DNA of 41,827 bases from the NCBI GenBank assembly GCA_028282545.1, contig JANQHT010000073.1, positions 1-41,827 on the forward strand, given 5' to 3'. Shown here piece by piece: positions 1 to 7,480 of the stretch. Under the pieces are notes generated by a model that had not been told where the DNA came from, did not search any database, and was given only the letters and a program-made list of their open reading frames with translations. The position numbers and the translations under genes are program-made. The number at the start of each line of letters is the position of its first letter. The first letter of the stretch is position 1. Source of the stretch: Spirochaetales bacterium (GTDB taxonomy: Bacteria; Spirochaetota; Spirochaetia; DSM-27196; Alkalispirochaetaceae).

Positions 1-116
1 ACCAGATAGCGTTCCACCACCCGGTCCGCGCCGATCGCAACGACCGCGAGGAGAACGACCGTCCCGACAAGAATCGGCGGCGAAAGTATCTGTCGAATCG
101 GGCGCGTAGCATTCAT
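1..116 (-). CDS. PhoR-like sensor histidine kinase, N-terminal fragment
   Basis: Only the first ~38 codons are inside the window; the gene runs off the left edge. Reading from ATG at 116 the protein begins MNATRPIRQILSPP, followed by a hydrophobic stretch (ILVGTVVLLAVVAIGA) that would be a membrane anchor, then a charged DRVVERYL. It lies 20 bp after the second phoB on the same strand, which is where phoR normally sits. No kinase domain is visible, so the identity rests on position and on the membrane segment. An alternative ATG at 123 gives a frame with no membrane segment and is less likely. Confidence 0.6.
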   Translation of the reverse strand, partial: MNATRPIRQILSPPILVGTVVLLAVVAIGADRVVERYL

Positions 117-136
117 AGGCCATGGCGAGCGCGTTG

Positions 137-871
137 CTACTCCGCGCGCATGCGGTATCCTACACCGCGGACGGTCTGAATGAGAAACCCGTCGTCTCCG
201 AGTTTCTTTCTCAGACCAAGGATCTGGACGTCCACGGATCGTTCGGTAACCGGGTAGTTTTCTCCCTTCACACCGTCGATGATTCGCGCCCGCGAGAATA
301 CCCAGCCGGGTCTCCGCGCCAGAAATTCGAGAATGGCGAATTCGGTGGCCGACAGGTGAATCGGCTGGTCCCGCACAGAGACGGAGTGGCGCGCGATGTC
401 GATCGTAACATTATGGATACGGACTATTTCGTTGACCGGCACGTTTCCAGTTTCCTGGGCGCGACGGAGTGCCGCACGCACCCGGGCGACCAGCACCTTC
501 GGGCTGAACGGTTTCGTAACGTAGTCGTCCGCTCCGGCTTCGAGACCAACTACGATATCGTCCTCTTCCGTTTTTGCCGTGAGCATGATCACCGGAATAG
601 ACCGTGTCGTCTCATGCGTCTTCAAACGGCGACACACCTCGACGCCGTCCATTCCCGGAAGCATGCGATCCAGAATGATGAGTTCCGGCCCGATATCCTC
701 TGCCGCCACCAGCGCTTCTTCGCCGGTACCGATCGTATACACAACGAACCCTTCCCGCTTGAGTGCGAAGTGAATGAGTTCCTGGATGTCCCGTTCGTCG
801 TCGACGACGAGGATCCTCTCTCGATTCACCACGTCACGGTTAGAGTTCTGGATGTTCCCCGGTTCTGGCAT
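137..871 (-). CDS. phoB: PhoB-type response regulator, second copy
   Basis: OmpR/PhoB-family regulator of phosphate-starvation genes. It has a receiver domain (acidic pair VVDDE, phospho-acceptor in LIILDRMLPG, conserved Lys in VTKPF) and a C-terminal winged helix ending TVRGVGYRMRAE. By eye it is about 87% identical to the other PhoB in this window, and the recognition-helix stretch ERSVDVQILGLRKKLG is the same in both, so both should bind the same DNA. I chose ATG 871 because MxEPGN is shared by both copies; an in-frame GTG at 886 is also possible. The start overlaps the end of phoU by ~32 nt, suggesting translational coupling. This is the copy next to the phoR-like gene. Confidence 0.93.
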   Translation of the reverse strand: MPEPGNIQNSNRDVVNRERILVVDDERDIQELIHFALKREGFVVYTIGTGEEALVAAEDIGPELIILDRMLPGMDGVEVCRRLKTHETTRSIPVIMLTAKTEEDDIVVGLEAGADDYVTKPFSPKVLVARVRAALRRAQETGNVPVNEIVRIHNVTIDIARHSVSVRDQPIHLSATEFAILEFLARRPGWVFSRARIIDGVKGENYPVTERSVDVQILGLRKKLGDDGFLIQTVRGVGYRMRAE

Positions 872-1493
872 AGACGATCCATTCACAAATGTTGGTTACG
901 TGATCTCCGAGCCGTTCCAGGAATCGATTTATGAAAACAAGGCTCGTCCCCTCTTCGACGCGTTCCGGTGCTTTTTTCATCGCTGAGATGATGCGATCGT
1001 ACAAATCACGGTGAAGCACGTTTATCTGCTGATCGCGGAGTGCCACTTCCCGGGCACGGTCTGCGTCGAGGTCTACATATGCGTCCAGCGAGTCGTGTAC
1101 CATTGCGATGCCGATTTCCGCCATCGATTCGATCACGGGAAATGACTCGCTCATTAACTCGGGGCTTACGCGGTCGAGTGCACGTGCGAGGTGCCGGGCG
1201 TGGTCACCGATGCGCTCGAGGTCGCTGGCGATTTTGATCGCCACCATGATCTCGCGAAGATCGGTCGCGACCGGTTGTTCCGTAGCGATGGCCACGGTGC
1301 AGCGTTCCTCTATCTCAAGTTGCATCGCGTCAATTCGCGGGTCGGAGTCGATGACGCTCGATGCCAGTTCGCGGTTCTGCGTTTTGACCGCCCTCAGCGC
1401 TTTATTCAGGTTCTCTTCGACCAACACTCCCATCCGAAGGAGCTCCTGGTGGATTCCCCGGATCTGTTCCCGGTAGTGAATTCGCTGTTCCAT
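840..1493 (-). CDS. phoU: PhoU phosphate-signalling protein, second copy
   Basis: Cytoplasmic all-helical regulator that links the PstSCAB transporter to PhoR. The 217-aa length is normal for PhoU. Both halves carry the repeat signatures: E-R-I-G-D-H-A in the first and E-R-L-G-D-H-V-T-N-I in the second, which bind metal clusters in this family. It is ~85% identical by eye to the other PhoU here. The ATG at 1493 follows a strong AGGAGG at 7 nt spacing. The start lies 25 bp after the pstB remnant, preserving the pstB-phoU order of the intact operon. Confidence 0.95.
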   Translation of the reverse strand: MEQRIHYREQIRGIHQELLRMGVLVEENLNKALRAVKTQNRELASSVIDSDPRIDAMQLEIEERCTVAIATEQPVATDLREIMVAIKIASDLERIGDHARHLARALDRVSPELMSESFPVIESMAEIGIAMVHDSLDAYVDLDADRAREVALRDQQINVLHRDLYDRIISAMKKAPERVEEGTSLVFINRFLERLGDHVTNICEWIVYARTGEHPEL

Positions 1494-1518
1494 TCGCTAT
1501 CCCTCCTGGCACCTTCGC

Positions 1519-1676
1519 TCAGCCGAACCTGCCCGAGATGTGCGCCTCGGTACGCTCTTCCCTGGGGTTGAAGAAGATCTCCTTGGTGGAACCCGCCTCC
1601 ACGACTACTCCATTCAGGAAAAATGCGGTCTGGTCGGAGACACGACCGGCCTGCTGCATATTATGCGTCACGATGG
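1519..1676 (-). pseudogene. pstB: 3' remnant of a second pstB
   Basis: From [18 protein letters not shown] to the stop, about 51 codons match the end of the intact PstB at 3341-4096, with roughly nine differences, almost all conservative (I/V, E/D, K/R). The match stops abruptly near 1675. Upstream of it lies unrelated sequence containing a large inverted repeat, so Walker A, signature and Walker B motifs are all missing and there is no credible start. The conservative changes suggest the copy was once complete and under selection, and lost its 5' part later. It is the footprint of a pstB-phoU-phoB duplication. Confidence 0.9.
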
Positions 1677-1692
1677 AAAACGGTAAAAGCCC

Positions 1693-1847
1693 AGCAGTTC
1701 GCATGGTAGAGATCACATACCCTTGACACGGTTCGAAGAACACAACGCTTCGCTGCGCTGCAGAGACGCGTTGTGTTCTCCCTTCCGGGCGCGCCTGGTG
1801 CTATTCGCCTCCCATTCGGCACTGTGATCTCCACCATGCGAACTGCT
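1693..1847. repeat. 155-bp palindromic element with nested inverted repeats
   Basis: The outer arms, 1693-1717 and 1823-1847, are 25 bp each and complementary at 24 positions. An inner pair, 1737-1748 (AGAACACAACGC) and 1768-1779 (GCGTTGTGTTCT), is a perfect 12-bp stem around a GC-rich core. The element lies exactly where the pstB copy is cut off and contains no convincing reading frame. It has no T-tract after the stems, so it is not a classical terminator. It could be a miniature inverted-repeat (MITE-like) element or a structured intergenic repeat; no clear target-site duplication is seen. Confidence 0.8.
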
Positions 1848-1860
1848 TGTTGGTTGGCTA

Positions 1861-1897
1861 TAGACATTTTCGTCGAAGGGCTCGTCGCCCTCCGTCC
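1861..1897. repeat. Short dispersed intergenic repeat, copy 1
   Basis: A 37-bp stretch matching 15088-15124 at about 29 positions, with the shared core CGTCGCCCTCCG and a small hairpin (AGGGC...GCCCT). It sits between the palindromic element and the end of the first phoB. The remaining ~60 bp to the phoB stop contain only a small ACCGGT-GGCG-ACCGGT hairpin without a T-run. Function unknown. Confidence 0.5.
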
Positions 1898-1958
1898 ATA
1901 ATACAAATTGCTGGTAAAAGTCTCTCGGCAGCCCAGGACGAACCGGTCGCCACCGGTA

Positions 1959-2693
1959 TCAATCGGACCGCATTCGGTAGCCTACACCACGTACCGTCTC
2001 GATGAGGTTTCCGGCGTCCCCCAGTTTTTTCCGCAAGCCGAGGATTTGAACATCCACCGATCGTTCGGTCACGGGATAGTTCTCTCCTTTTACACCGTCG
2101 ATGATCCGAGCCCGGGAAAACACCCAACCGGGGCGACGCGACAGAAACTCCAGGATCGCGAACTCGGTGGCCGACAACTGCACGGGCCGGTCACCGATGG
2201 TTACCGAGTGGCGGGTTATGTCAATCGTAATGTCATGAATGTGAACGATTTCATTTTGCGGACTATTACCCGCCTCTTGTGCTCGCCGCAACGCCGCTCG
2301 TACGCGGGCGATCAGAACCTTGGGACTAAACGGCTTGGTAACGTAGTCATCCGCCCCCGCATCGAGTCCGACGACGATATCGTCCTCTTCCGTCTTTGCG
2401 GTCAGCATAATCACCGGTGTGGTGCGCGTCGTTACCTGCCGTTTCAGGTGGCGACATACCTCAATCCCGTCCATGCCGGGGAGCATACGATCCAGAATTA
2501 TCAGTTCGGGACCGATGTCTTCGGCCGCCACCAGCGCTTCTTCACCGGTTCCGATCGTGTATACGACGAAGCCGTCCCGCTTCAACGAATAGTGAATGAG
2601 TTCCTGGATATCGCGCTCGTCGTCTACGACGAGAATCCGTTCACGAGCGGTGGTGCTACGGATTGAGTTCGGGGTGTTTCCCGGTTCGTGCAT
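1959..2693 (-). CDS. phoB: PhoB-type response regulator, first copy
   Basis: Two-domain OmpR/PhoB regulator. The receiver has VVDDE, the phospho-acceptor Asp68 in LIILDRMLPG, and Lys in VTKPF; the C-terminal winged helix ends TVRGVGYRMRSD. The two PhoB copies differ mainly at scattered surface positions and share the recognition helix, so they probably compete for the same sites. The start overlaps phoU by ~38 nt; ATG 2693 is preferred, with an in-frame GTG at 2708 as the alternative. It is the last intact gene of the pstSCAB-phoU-phoB run before the duplication junction, and has no phoR directly after it. Confidence 0.93.
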   Translation of the reverse strand: MHEPGNTPNSIRSTTARERILVVDDERDIQELIHYSLKRDGFVVYTIGTGEEALVAAEDIGPELIILDRMLPGMDGIEVCRHLKRQVTTRTTPVIMLTAKTEEDDIVVGLDAGADDYVTKPFSPKVLIARVRAALRRAQEAGNSPQNEIVHIHDITIDITRHSVTIGDRPVQLSATEFAILEFLSRRPGWVFSRARIIDGVKGENYPVTERSVDVQILGLRKKLGDAGNLIETVRGVGYRMRSD

Positions 2694-3315
2694 AGACAAT
2701 CCATTCACATATGTTCGTGACGTGGTCGCCAAGACGTTCGAGGAATCGGTTCAGGAATACGAGACTCGTACCCTGGTCAACGAGTTCCGGCGATTCCTTC
2801 ATCGTCCCAATGATTCGGGCGTAGAGATCGTGATGCAGTGCGTCGATCTGCTCGTCTCTGGAAGCCACACTCCGTGCGCGTTCGGCGTCCAGATCAACGT
2901 AAGCATCAAGTGAGTCGTGAACCATCGAGATACCCAGTTCGGCCATCGACTCGATGATCGGAAACGATTCGTTCATGAGTTCCGGGCTGACCCGATCAAC
3001 GGCACGAGCAAGATGACGCGCGTGATCTCCGATACGCTCGAGGTCGCTCGCGATCTTGATCGCCACCATTATCTCGCGCAGGTCGGTGGCAACCGGCTGT
3101 TCGGTCGCGATCGCTACCGTGCACCGTTCTTCGATTTCCAGTTGCATCTTATCGATACGGGCGTCGGACTCGATCACTCCCGACGCGAGTTCCCGGTTCT
3201 GCGTCTTCACGGCTGTCAACGCTTTCCGAAGGCTCTCCTCGACGAGAACACCCATGCGAAGGATCTCCTGGTGAATCCCTCGAATCTGTTGCTGGTAGTG
3301 AATTCGTTTCTCCAT
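2656..3315 (-). CDS. phoU: PhoU phosphate-signalling protein, first copy
   Basis: 219-aa PhoU, directly downstream of pstB (25 bp). It has the two helical repeats with ERIGDHARHL and ERLGDHVTNIC motifs. The reading frame extends further upstream, but the ATG at 3315 follows AAGGAG at good spacing, and its product MEKRIHYQQQ aligns with the start of the second copy, so the longer version is rejected. It is expected to bind the PstB/PhoR complex and keep PhoR in its phosphatase state when phosphate is plentiful. Confidence 0.95.
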   Translation of the reverse strand: MEKRIHYQQQIRGIHQEILRMGVLVEESLRKALTAVKTQNRELASGVIESDARIDKMQLEIEERCTVAIATEQPVATDLREIMVAIKIASDLERIGDHARHLARAVDRVSPELMNESFPIIESMAELGISMVHDSLDAYVDLDAERARSVASRDEQIDALHHDLYARIIGTMKESPELVDQGTSLVFLNRFLERLGDHVTNICEWIVYARTGKHPELNP

Positions 3316-3340
3316 AGATTTCTCCTTGTTCACCCAGCGA

Positions 3341-4096
3341 TCAACCGAATCGCCCCGATATGTAGGCCTCCGTGCGCTCCTCCTTCGGATTGAAGAAGAT
3401 ATCCGACGTGAGCCCCGCCTCAATTATGACGCCGTTCAGGAAGAACGCCGTTTTTTCCGACACGCGCCCCGCCTGCTGCATATTGTGGGTCACGATGATG
3501 ATCGTGTAGCGTTTCCTCAGCTCCGTGATGAGGTCCTCGATCTTTGCCGTCGAAATCGGGTCGAGCGCACTGGTCGGTTCATCCATGAGGATGACGTCGG
3601 GTTCAACGGCGATGGTACGGGCGATGCACAGGCGCTGCTGCTGGCCGCCGGAGAGGCCCAGCGCGTTCTGCTTGAGTTTCTCCTTGACTTCGTCCCAGAG
3701 TGCACACTTTTTCAGGCTGGTTTCGACGAGTTCATCCATGTCACCGCGGTATCCGTTGATACGCGCTCCCCAGGCGATGTTCTCGTAGATCGTCTTCGGG
3801 AAGGGGTTCGGTTTCTGGAATACCATGCCGACTTGCCTGCGAACCTCAACGGGGTCGACCTCCTGCCCGTGAATCGGCTGATCCCGGAAATAGATCTCCC
3901 CTTCGCTCCGCGTTTCCGGAATGAGATCGTTCATCCGGTTGAGGCACCGCAATAGGGTGCTTTTCCCGCACCCGGAAGGTCCAATGAGCGCGGTAACCTC
4001 GTTCGCGCCGAAATCGAGACTGACGTCGAACAACGCCTGGAAGTCGCCGTAAAAGAAGTTCAGATTCTTGGTGTGCATCGCCAGCTTCGTATCCAT
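3341..4096 (-). CDS. pstB: Phosphate ABC transporter ATP-binding protein PstB
   Basis: ATPase of the high-affinity phosphate importer, acting at the cytoplasmic face of PstC/PstA. The 251 residues are full length. Walker A is GPSGCGKST, the ABC signature is LSGGQQQR, Walker B with catalytic Glu is [13 protein letters not shown], and the switch His is in IIVTHNMQQ. It starts 3 bp after pstA, in an operon with pstC, pstA and phoU. Its last 51 codons are duplicated as the pseudogene at 1519-1676. Confidence 0.98.
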   Translation of the reverse strand: MDTKLAMHTKNLNFFYGDFQALFDVSLDFGANEVTALIGPSGCGKSTLLRCLNRMNDLIPETRSEGEIYFRDQPIHGQEVDPVEVRRQVGMVFQKPNPFPKTIYENIAWGARINGYRGDMDELVETSLKKCALWDEVKEKLKQNALGLSGGQQQRLCIARTIAVEPDVILMDEPTSALDPISTAKIEDLITELRKRYTIIIVTHNMQQAGRVSEKTAFFLNGVIIEAGLTSDIFFNPKEERTEAYISGRFG

Positions 4097-4099
4097 GGA

Positions 4100-5362
4100 T
4101 CAAATTCTCCTTTGTTTGGAAATACGGTTTCGCATGATTATGGCAACCGCGTTCATCGAAAGCATCAGCACGAGCAGGACAACGATCGCTGCGGCGGCGA
4201 CGTTGCGAAACTGCGACTGCGGTCGTGCCGACCATTGGTAGATCTGGATGGGGAGTGTCGTAAACTTCGAGAACAACGTTTTCGGGTCGACGGTGATAAA
4301 GGTTGATGCCCCGACGACGACGAGCGGGGCCGTTTCGCCTATGGCACGCGAAATCGCGAGAATCGTACCCGTCAGGATCCTGTCAAACGATGCCGGCAGG
4401 ACGTGATGCCAAATCGTCTGCCATTTCGTCGCACCGAGCCCGTAACTCGATTCGCGGAGACTGCTCGGGACCGCTTTAATCGCTTCACGAGAGTTGATGA
4501 TGATGATCGGTAGAATCAGCAAGGACAAGGTGAGTCCCGCCGAAATGATCGTCCGACCGTTGGCCGTCGTCGGGTCTACGCCGCCGAAAACCGTTCCGCT
4601 TGTGAACGGTTCAAGCGCCCTGACAAAGACCGCTAAGCCGAGCAATCCGAAGATGATCGAGGGTATCCCGGCGAGGTTATAGATGTTCACCTCGATGATG
4701 CGATTATACCAGATTTCGGAACGTGCGTACTCTTCGAGATAAATCGCGGCGGCGACGCCGATTGGAAATGCCACAACGATGACGATGATGATCATCCAGA
4801 GAGAACCGAAAAAGGCGGTTCGGATTCCCGCCAGTTGCGGTCGCGGATTCTGCGGGGAGACTAGGAAGCGCGCCGAAAGCCAACTGCGGAATTGCACCCG
4901 GGTACCCGGGTGCGCGGCGTGCTCCGCCCGGATCATATCCGACTGGAACAGCGATTCCTGGAGAGACCACGCTTCAATCACGGTGGGGTTCACGATTCGC
5001 ACCTGCACGAGTGCGGCCAGGTCTGTGACGCTCCGCTCGGCGAGCGGCTCTTCAAAGTTGAACCGACGAATCAACCCGACCGAGAGGTACTCCTCGAGGA
5101 GGGAGATGAGTTCTCCCTGCGAGAGTGACTCCAGGTCGCCACCAGGCGCAAGTTCCGTTGGCGGGACCTCATCCTCGATGAGTACAAACCCAAATACCGC
5201 GTTGAAAATGTTGAGGAGCAGTACGATAAGGGCCAGGATAGATATCGTCGTGGCCGCGTAGAACAGTATGTGCCACACGCGCCCGTGACGGCGGCGGCGC
5301 GCTATGTTCTGCGCCATTCCGTCGCCGTAATAGCTTTTTTGGCCGGTGTAGGAAGCGCTCAT
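4100..5362 (-). CDS. pstA: Phosphate ABC transporter permease PstA with large periplasmic insertion
   Basis: Membrane permease that pairs with PstC. At 420 residues it is longer than the usual ~280-300. After an N-terminal membrane helix (about residues 33-55) there is a ~130-residue hydrophilic region, presumably periplasmic, containing ESLSQGELISLLEEYLS and other acidic helices. The permease core then begins near FFGSLWMIIIVIVVAFP. The EAA-type loop is visible in SYGLGATKWQTIWHHVLPAS. The start ATG overlaps the pstC stop by 4 bp. Similar N-terminal extensions are known in other PstA proteins (DUF3333-type), but I cannot confirm homology by eye. Confidence 0.93.
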   Translation of the reverse strand: MSASYTGQKSYYGDGMAQNIARRRRHGRVWHILFYAATTISILALIVLLLNIFNAVFGFVLIEDEVPPTELAPGGDLESLSQGELISLLEEYLSVGLIRRFNFEEPLAERSVTDLAALVQVRIVNPTVIEAWSLQESLFQSDMIRAEHAAHPGTRVQFRSWLSARFLVSPQNPRPQLAGIRTAFFGSLWMIIIVIVVAFPIGVAAAIYLEEYARSEIWYNRIIEVNIYNLAGIPSIIFGLLGLAVFVRALEPFTSGTVFGGVDPTTANGRTIISAGLTLSLLILPIIIINSREAIKAVPSSLRESSYGLGATKWQTIWHHVLPASFDRILTGTILAISRAIGETAPLVVVGASTFITVDPKTLFSKFTTLPIQIYQWSARPQSQFRNVAAAAIVVLLVLMLSMNAVAIIMRNRISKQRRI

Positions 5363-6288
5363 TCATACACCTCCCGGTATTTTTCAACGATCCGACGGCT
5401 AATGAAATTGAGCGTCAGGGTAATGATAAAAAGCACAAGACCCAGCGCGAAGATGCTGTTGTAGTCGACCGAGTTGTAGCTGATGTCACCACCGCTGATT
5501 CGAACGATGTACCCGGTCAAGGTCTCGGCGCCCTCGAAGGGATTTATAGTGAAGTTCGGTCCCGCACCGGCCGCAAGGGCAACGATCATCGTTTCGCCCA
5601 CCGCCCGGGAGAGCGCAACGATAAAGGCGGCCGCTATCCCTGAGAACGCCGCCGGCACGACTATCTGAATCGAGGTCTCCATCTTCGTCGCACCGAGCGC
5701 AAACGCTCCTGCGCGAAGGCTCCTGGGAACGGAGCTGAGCGCATCCTCCGTCATCGATGAGACGAGCGGAAGGATCAGTATTCCCATCACGATACCGGCG
5801 GACGCCGTATTGTAGACGTCAACGATGTCGTTCCCGAAGATCGACTGGAGCAACGGCGTCATGAACGTAACGGCGAAATAGCCGTACACGACCGTTGGAA
5901 TTCCGGCCAGTATCTCGAGGACCGGTTTTAAAATGGCGCGGACTCGGTCCGGTGCGTACTCGCTGAGATATATCGCCACCATGAGCCCGAGAGGAAACGC
6001 TACCAGCATCGCGATCGTGCTGGTCATCAGCGTTGCGGAGAGCAACGGCCAGATGCCGAACTTGCCGATAACCGGCTGCCATTCATTTGACGTCAGGAAC
6101 TCCCACAGGCTGACCTCCGGATCGCCAAAAAAGAGCCAGGATTCCTTTACGAGTTCCAACACGATGCCCAAGGTGATCACAATGGAGATCGCGGCGGTCA
6201 CGAACAGGAAGATTCGAATCGCGACTTCGTGCGGGCGCGGCTTCGGGGAAAAATCAATCTTGCCAGATTGTGCGGTCGGGTCCGACAT
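5359..6288 (-). CDS. pstC: Phosphate ABC transporter permease PstC
   Basis: 309-residue inner-membrane permease with about six hydrophobic segments. The cytoplasmic coupling loop FALGATKMETSIQIVVPAAF and the SRAVGETMIVALAAG stretch are characteristic of PstC. A GGGAGG ribosome site lies just before ATG 6288. It follows pstS after a 93-bp gap containing a terminator-like hairpin, and overlaps pstA by 4 bp. Confidence 0.96.
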   Translation of the reverse strand: MSDPTAQSGKIDFSPKPRPHEVAIRIFLFVTAAISIVITLGIVLELVKESWLFFGDPEVSLWEFLTSNEWQPVIGKFGIWPLLSATLMTSTIAMLVAFPLGLMVAIYLSEYAPDRVRAILKPVLEILAGIPTVVYGYFAVTFMTPLLQSIFGNDIVDVYNTASAGIVMGILILPLVSSMTEDALSSVPRSLRAGAFALGATKMETSIQIVVPAAFSGIAAAFIVALSRAVGETMIVALAAGAGPNFTINPFEGAETLTGYIVRISGGDISYNSVDYNSIFALGLVLFIITLTLNFISRRIVEKYREVYE

Positions 6289-6305
6289 ACATCCTCCCGG
6301 GGTCG

Positions 6306-6338
6306 AAAAAATGCGGGAGAAGCGCGCCTCTCCCGCAT
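6306..6338 (-). terminator. Intercistronic terminator/attenuator between pstS and pstC
   Basis: On the minus strand the sequence folds as ATGCGGGAGA, an 8-nt loop, TCTCCCGCAT (10 perfect pairs), followed by six T residues. This is a good intrinsic terminator placed after pstS and before the pstC ribosome site. Partial read-through would make more PstS than membrane components; it also protects the 3' end of pstS mRNA. Confidence 0.8.
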
Positions 6339-6381
6339 GTACAATTAACTGGTATTCGTTCGATTTTTGTTTCGAGCTGGT

Positions 6382-7383
6382 TTAGTACATGTCACCGACA
6401 GCGTCGAGCCACTTCTGCTTGCCCGCTTCGATGACGTCGGCAGGGGCCTCGAAGTAACCGACGCCCAGCATGCCGTCCTTGGCGTTGTTCAACACGTATG
6501 CCAACCACGCTGCAACCTGGGGCTTCTCCTGCATGATCGTTGCGTCGCTGTACATAAAGAGCGGCCGTGCGAGCGGATACGCACCGGCGTCGACGTTCGC
6601 AGTGTTCGCCTCGACCCCCTCGATGTTGAGGATGTTCAGCGCTTCGCCCTCGTTGGCGTAGTACGCGTACCCGAAGAATCCGATCGCGTAGGGGCTTCCC
6701 TCGATTCCCTGAACGAGAATGTTGTCGTCTTCCGAGAGCTGAACGTTCGATGATGCCAGAAGCGGTTCCGGATCCTCGTCGAACACCTCTTCTACGAAGT
6801 AGTCAAAGGTGCCGCTGTCGGTACCGGGGATGAACTTCAGGATCGGCTCAGCGGGCCAACTCGGATCAACGTCGCTCCAGTTGTCGGCGGTCATGATCGC
6901 GGCGAGTTCTTCAAGCGACACATCGGTCACCCACTCGTTCGAAGGGTTGACGACCACGGCGAGCGCGTCCGTACCGATCCGGAACTCGATGGGTTCGCGA
7001 CCGATGCCCCGGGCAGCTTCGATTTCGCTATCCTTGATCCCGCGGCTTGCGTTGGAGACGTCCGTTTCGCCGGTGGTCCACCGTTCAAAACCGCCGCCGG
7101 AGCCGATGCTGTCGATGGTGATGTTGTCGGTGTACCCTTCATCCTGGAACTGTGCCGCCAGGTACTCGGCCGCTGGAAAAACCGTCGAGCTACCGGCGGT
7201 GATCACGTTGCCCTCAACTTTGAGCGCGTTCACCTGTGGGAATCCCCCGGTATCGATGACCCAACTCCAGGGTCCATCCATCGCTTCGCCCATTTCCGCC
7301 GGAGCGGACTCTTCCTGACCACCGCCGGCAAACGCCACCATGGCGGCGAGAAGCATCATACCAATCACGAAATTACGCTTCAT
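6382..7383 (-). CDS. pstS: Phosphate-binding protein PstS
   Basis: Periplasmic phosphate receptor of the Pst importer, 333 residues. The N-terminus is a signal peptide (MKRNFVIGMMLLAAMVAFA) with no lipobox cysteine, so the protein is probably soluble in the periplasm rather than a lipoprotein. Phosphate-contact motifs are visible: ITAGSSTVFP, the SIGSGGGFERW loop, and DVSNASRGI. AGGAGG precedes ATG 7383. A Pho-box-like direct repeat lies ~65 bp upstream, so the operon should be induced by PhoB under phosphate limitation. Confidence 0.97.
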   Translation of the reverse strand: MKRNFVIGMMLLAAMVAFAGGGQEESAPAEMGEAMDGPWSWVIDTGGFPQVNALKVEGNVITAGSSTVFPAAEYLAAQFQDEGYTDNITIDSIGSGGGFERWTTGETDVSNASRGIKDSEIEAARGIGREPIEFRIGTDALAVVVNPSNEWVTDVSLEELAAIMTADNWSDVDPSWPAEPILKFIPGTDSGTFDYFVEEVFDEDPEPLLASSNVQLSEDDNILVQGIEGSPYAIGFFGYAYYANEGEALNILNIEGVEANTANVDAGAYPLARPLFMYSDATIMQEKPQVAAWLAYVLNNAKDGMLGVGYFEAPADVIEAGKQKWLDAVGDMY

Positions 7384-7448
7384 TCGTTCCTCCTGTTTTT
7401 GATATCCCTACGGGATGTGTGCGGCAACCATCGCGGCGGACGATGAGG

Positions 7449-7480
7449 AGCATGTAAGAGAAATGTTAGAAAAACGTTAA
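7449..7480 (-). promoter_or_regulatory. Predicted Pho box upstream of pstS
   Basis: On the minus strand the sequence reads TTAACGTTTT, then TCTAACATTTC, then TCTTACATGCT: two clear 11-bp-spaced direct repeats (TCTaACAT/TCTtACAT) plus a weaker third unit. PhoB binds 11-bp direct repeats and normally replaces the -35 element. A convincing -10 is not obvious downstream. The site overlaps the stop codon of the preceding gene. Confidence 0.65.

Noticed and set aside
1693..1847. Integron attC site or intrinsic terminator
   Set aside because: The arms do not fit the RYYYAAC/GTTRRRY core sites at the right spacing, no integrase is nearby, and no T-tract follows either stem.
1661..1906. Open frame across the palindromic element that continues into the pstB stub
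   Set aside because: Composition is unlike a protein, it lacks a ribosome site and it exists only because the inverted repeat happens to have no stops.
3316..3423. Upstream extension of the first phoU
   Set aside because: Arg/Ser-rich, overlaps pstB, and the internal ATG has an ideal AAGGAG and matches the second phoU.
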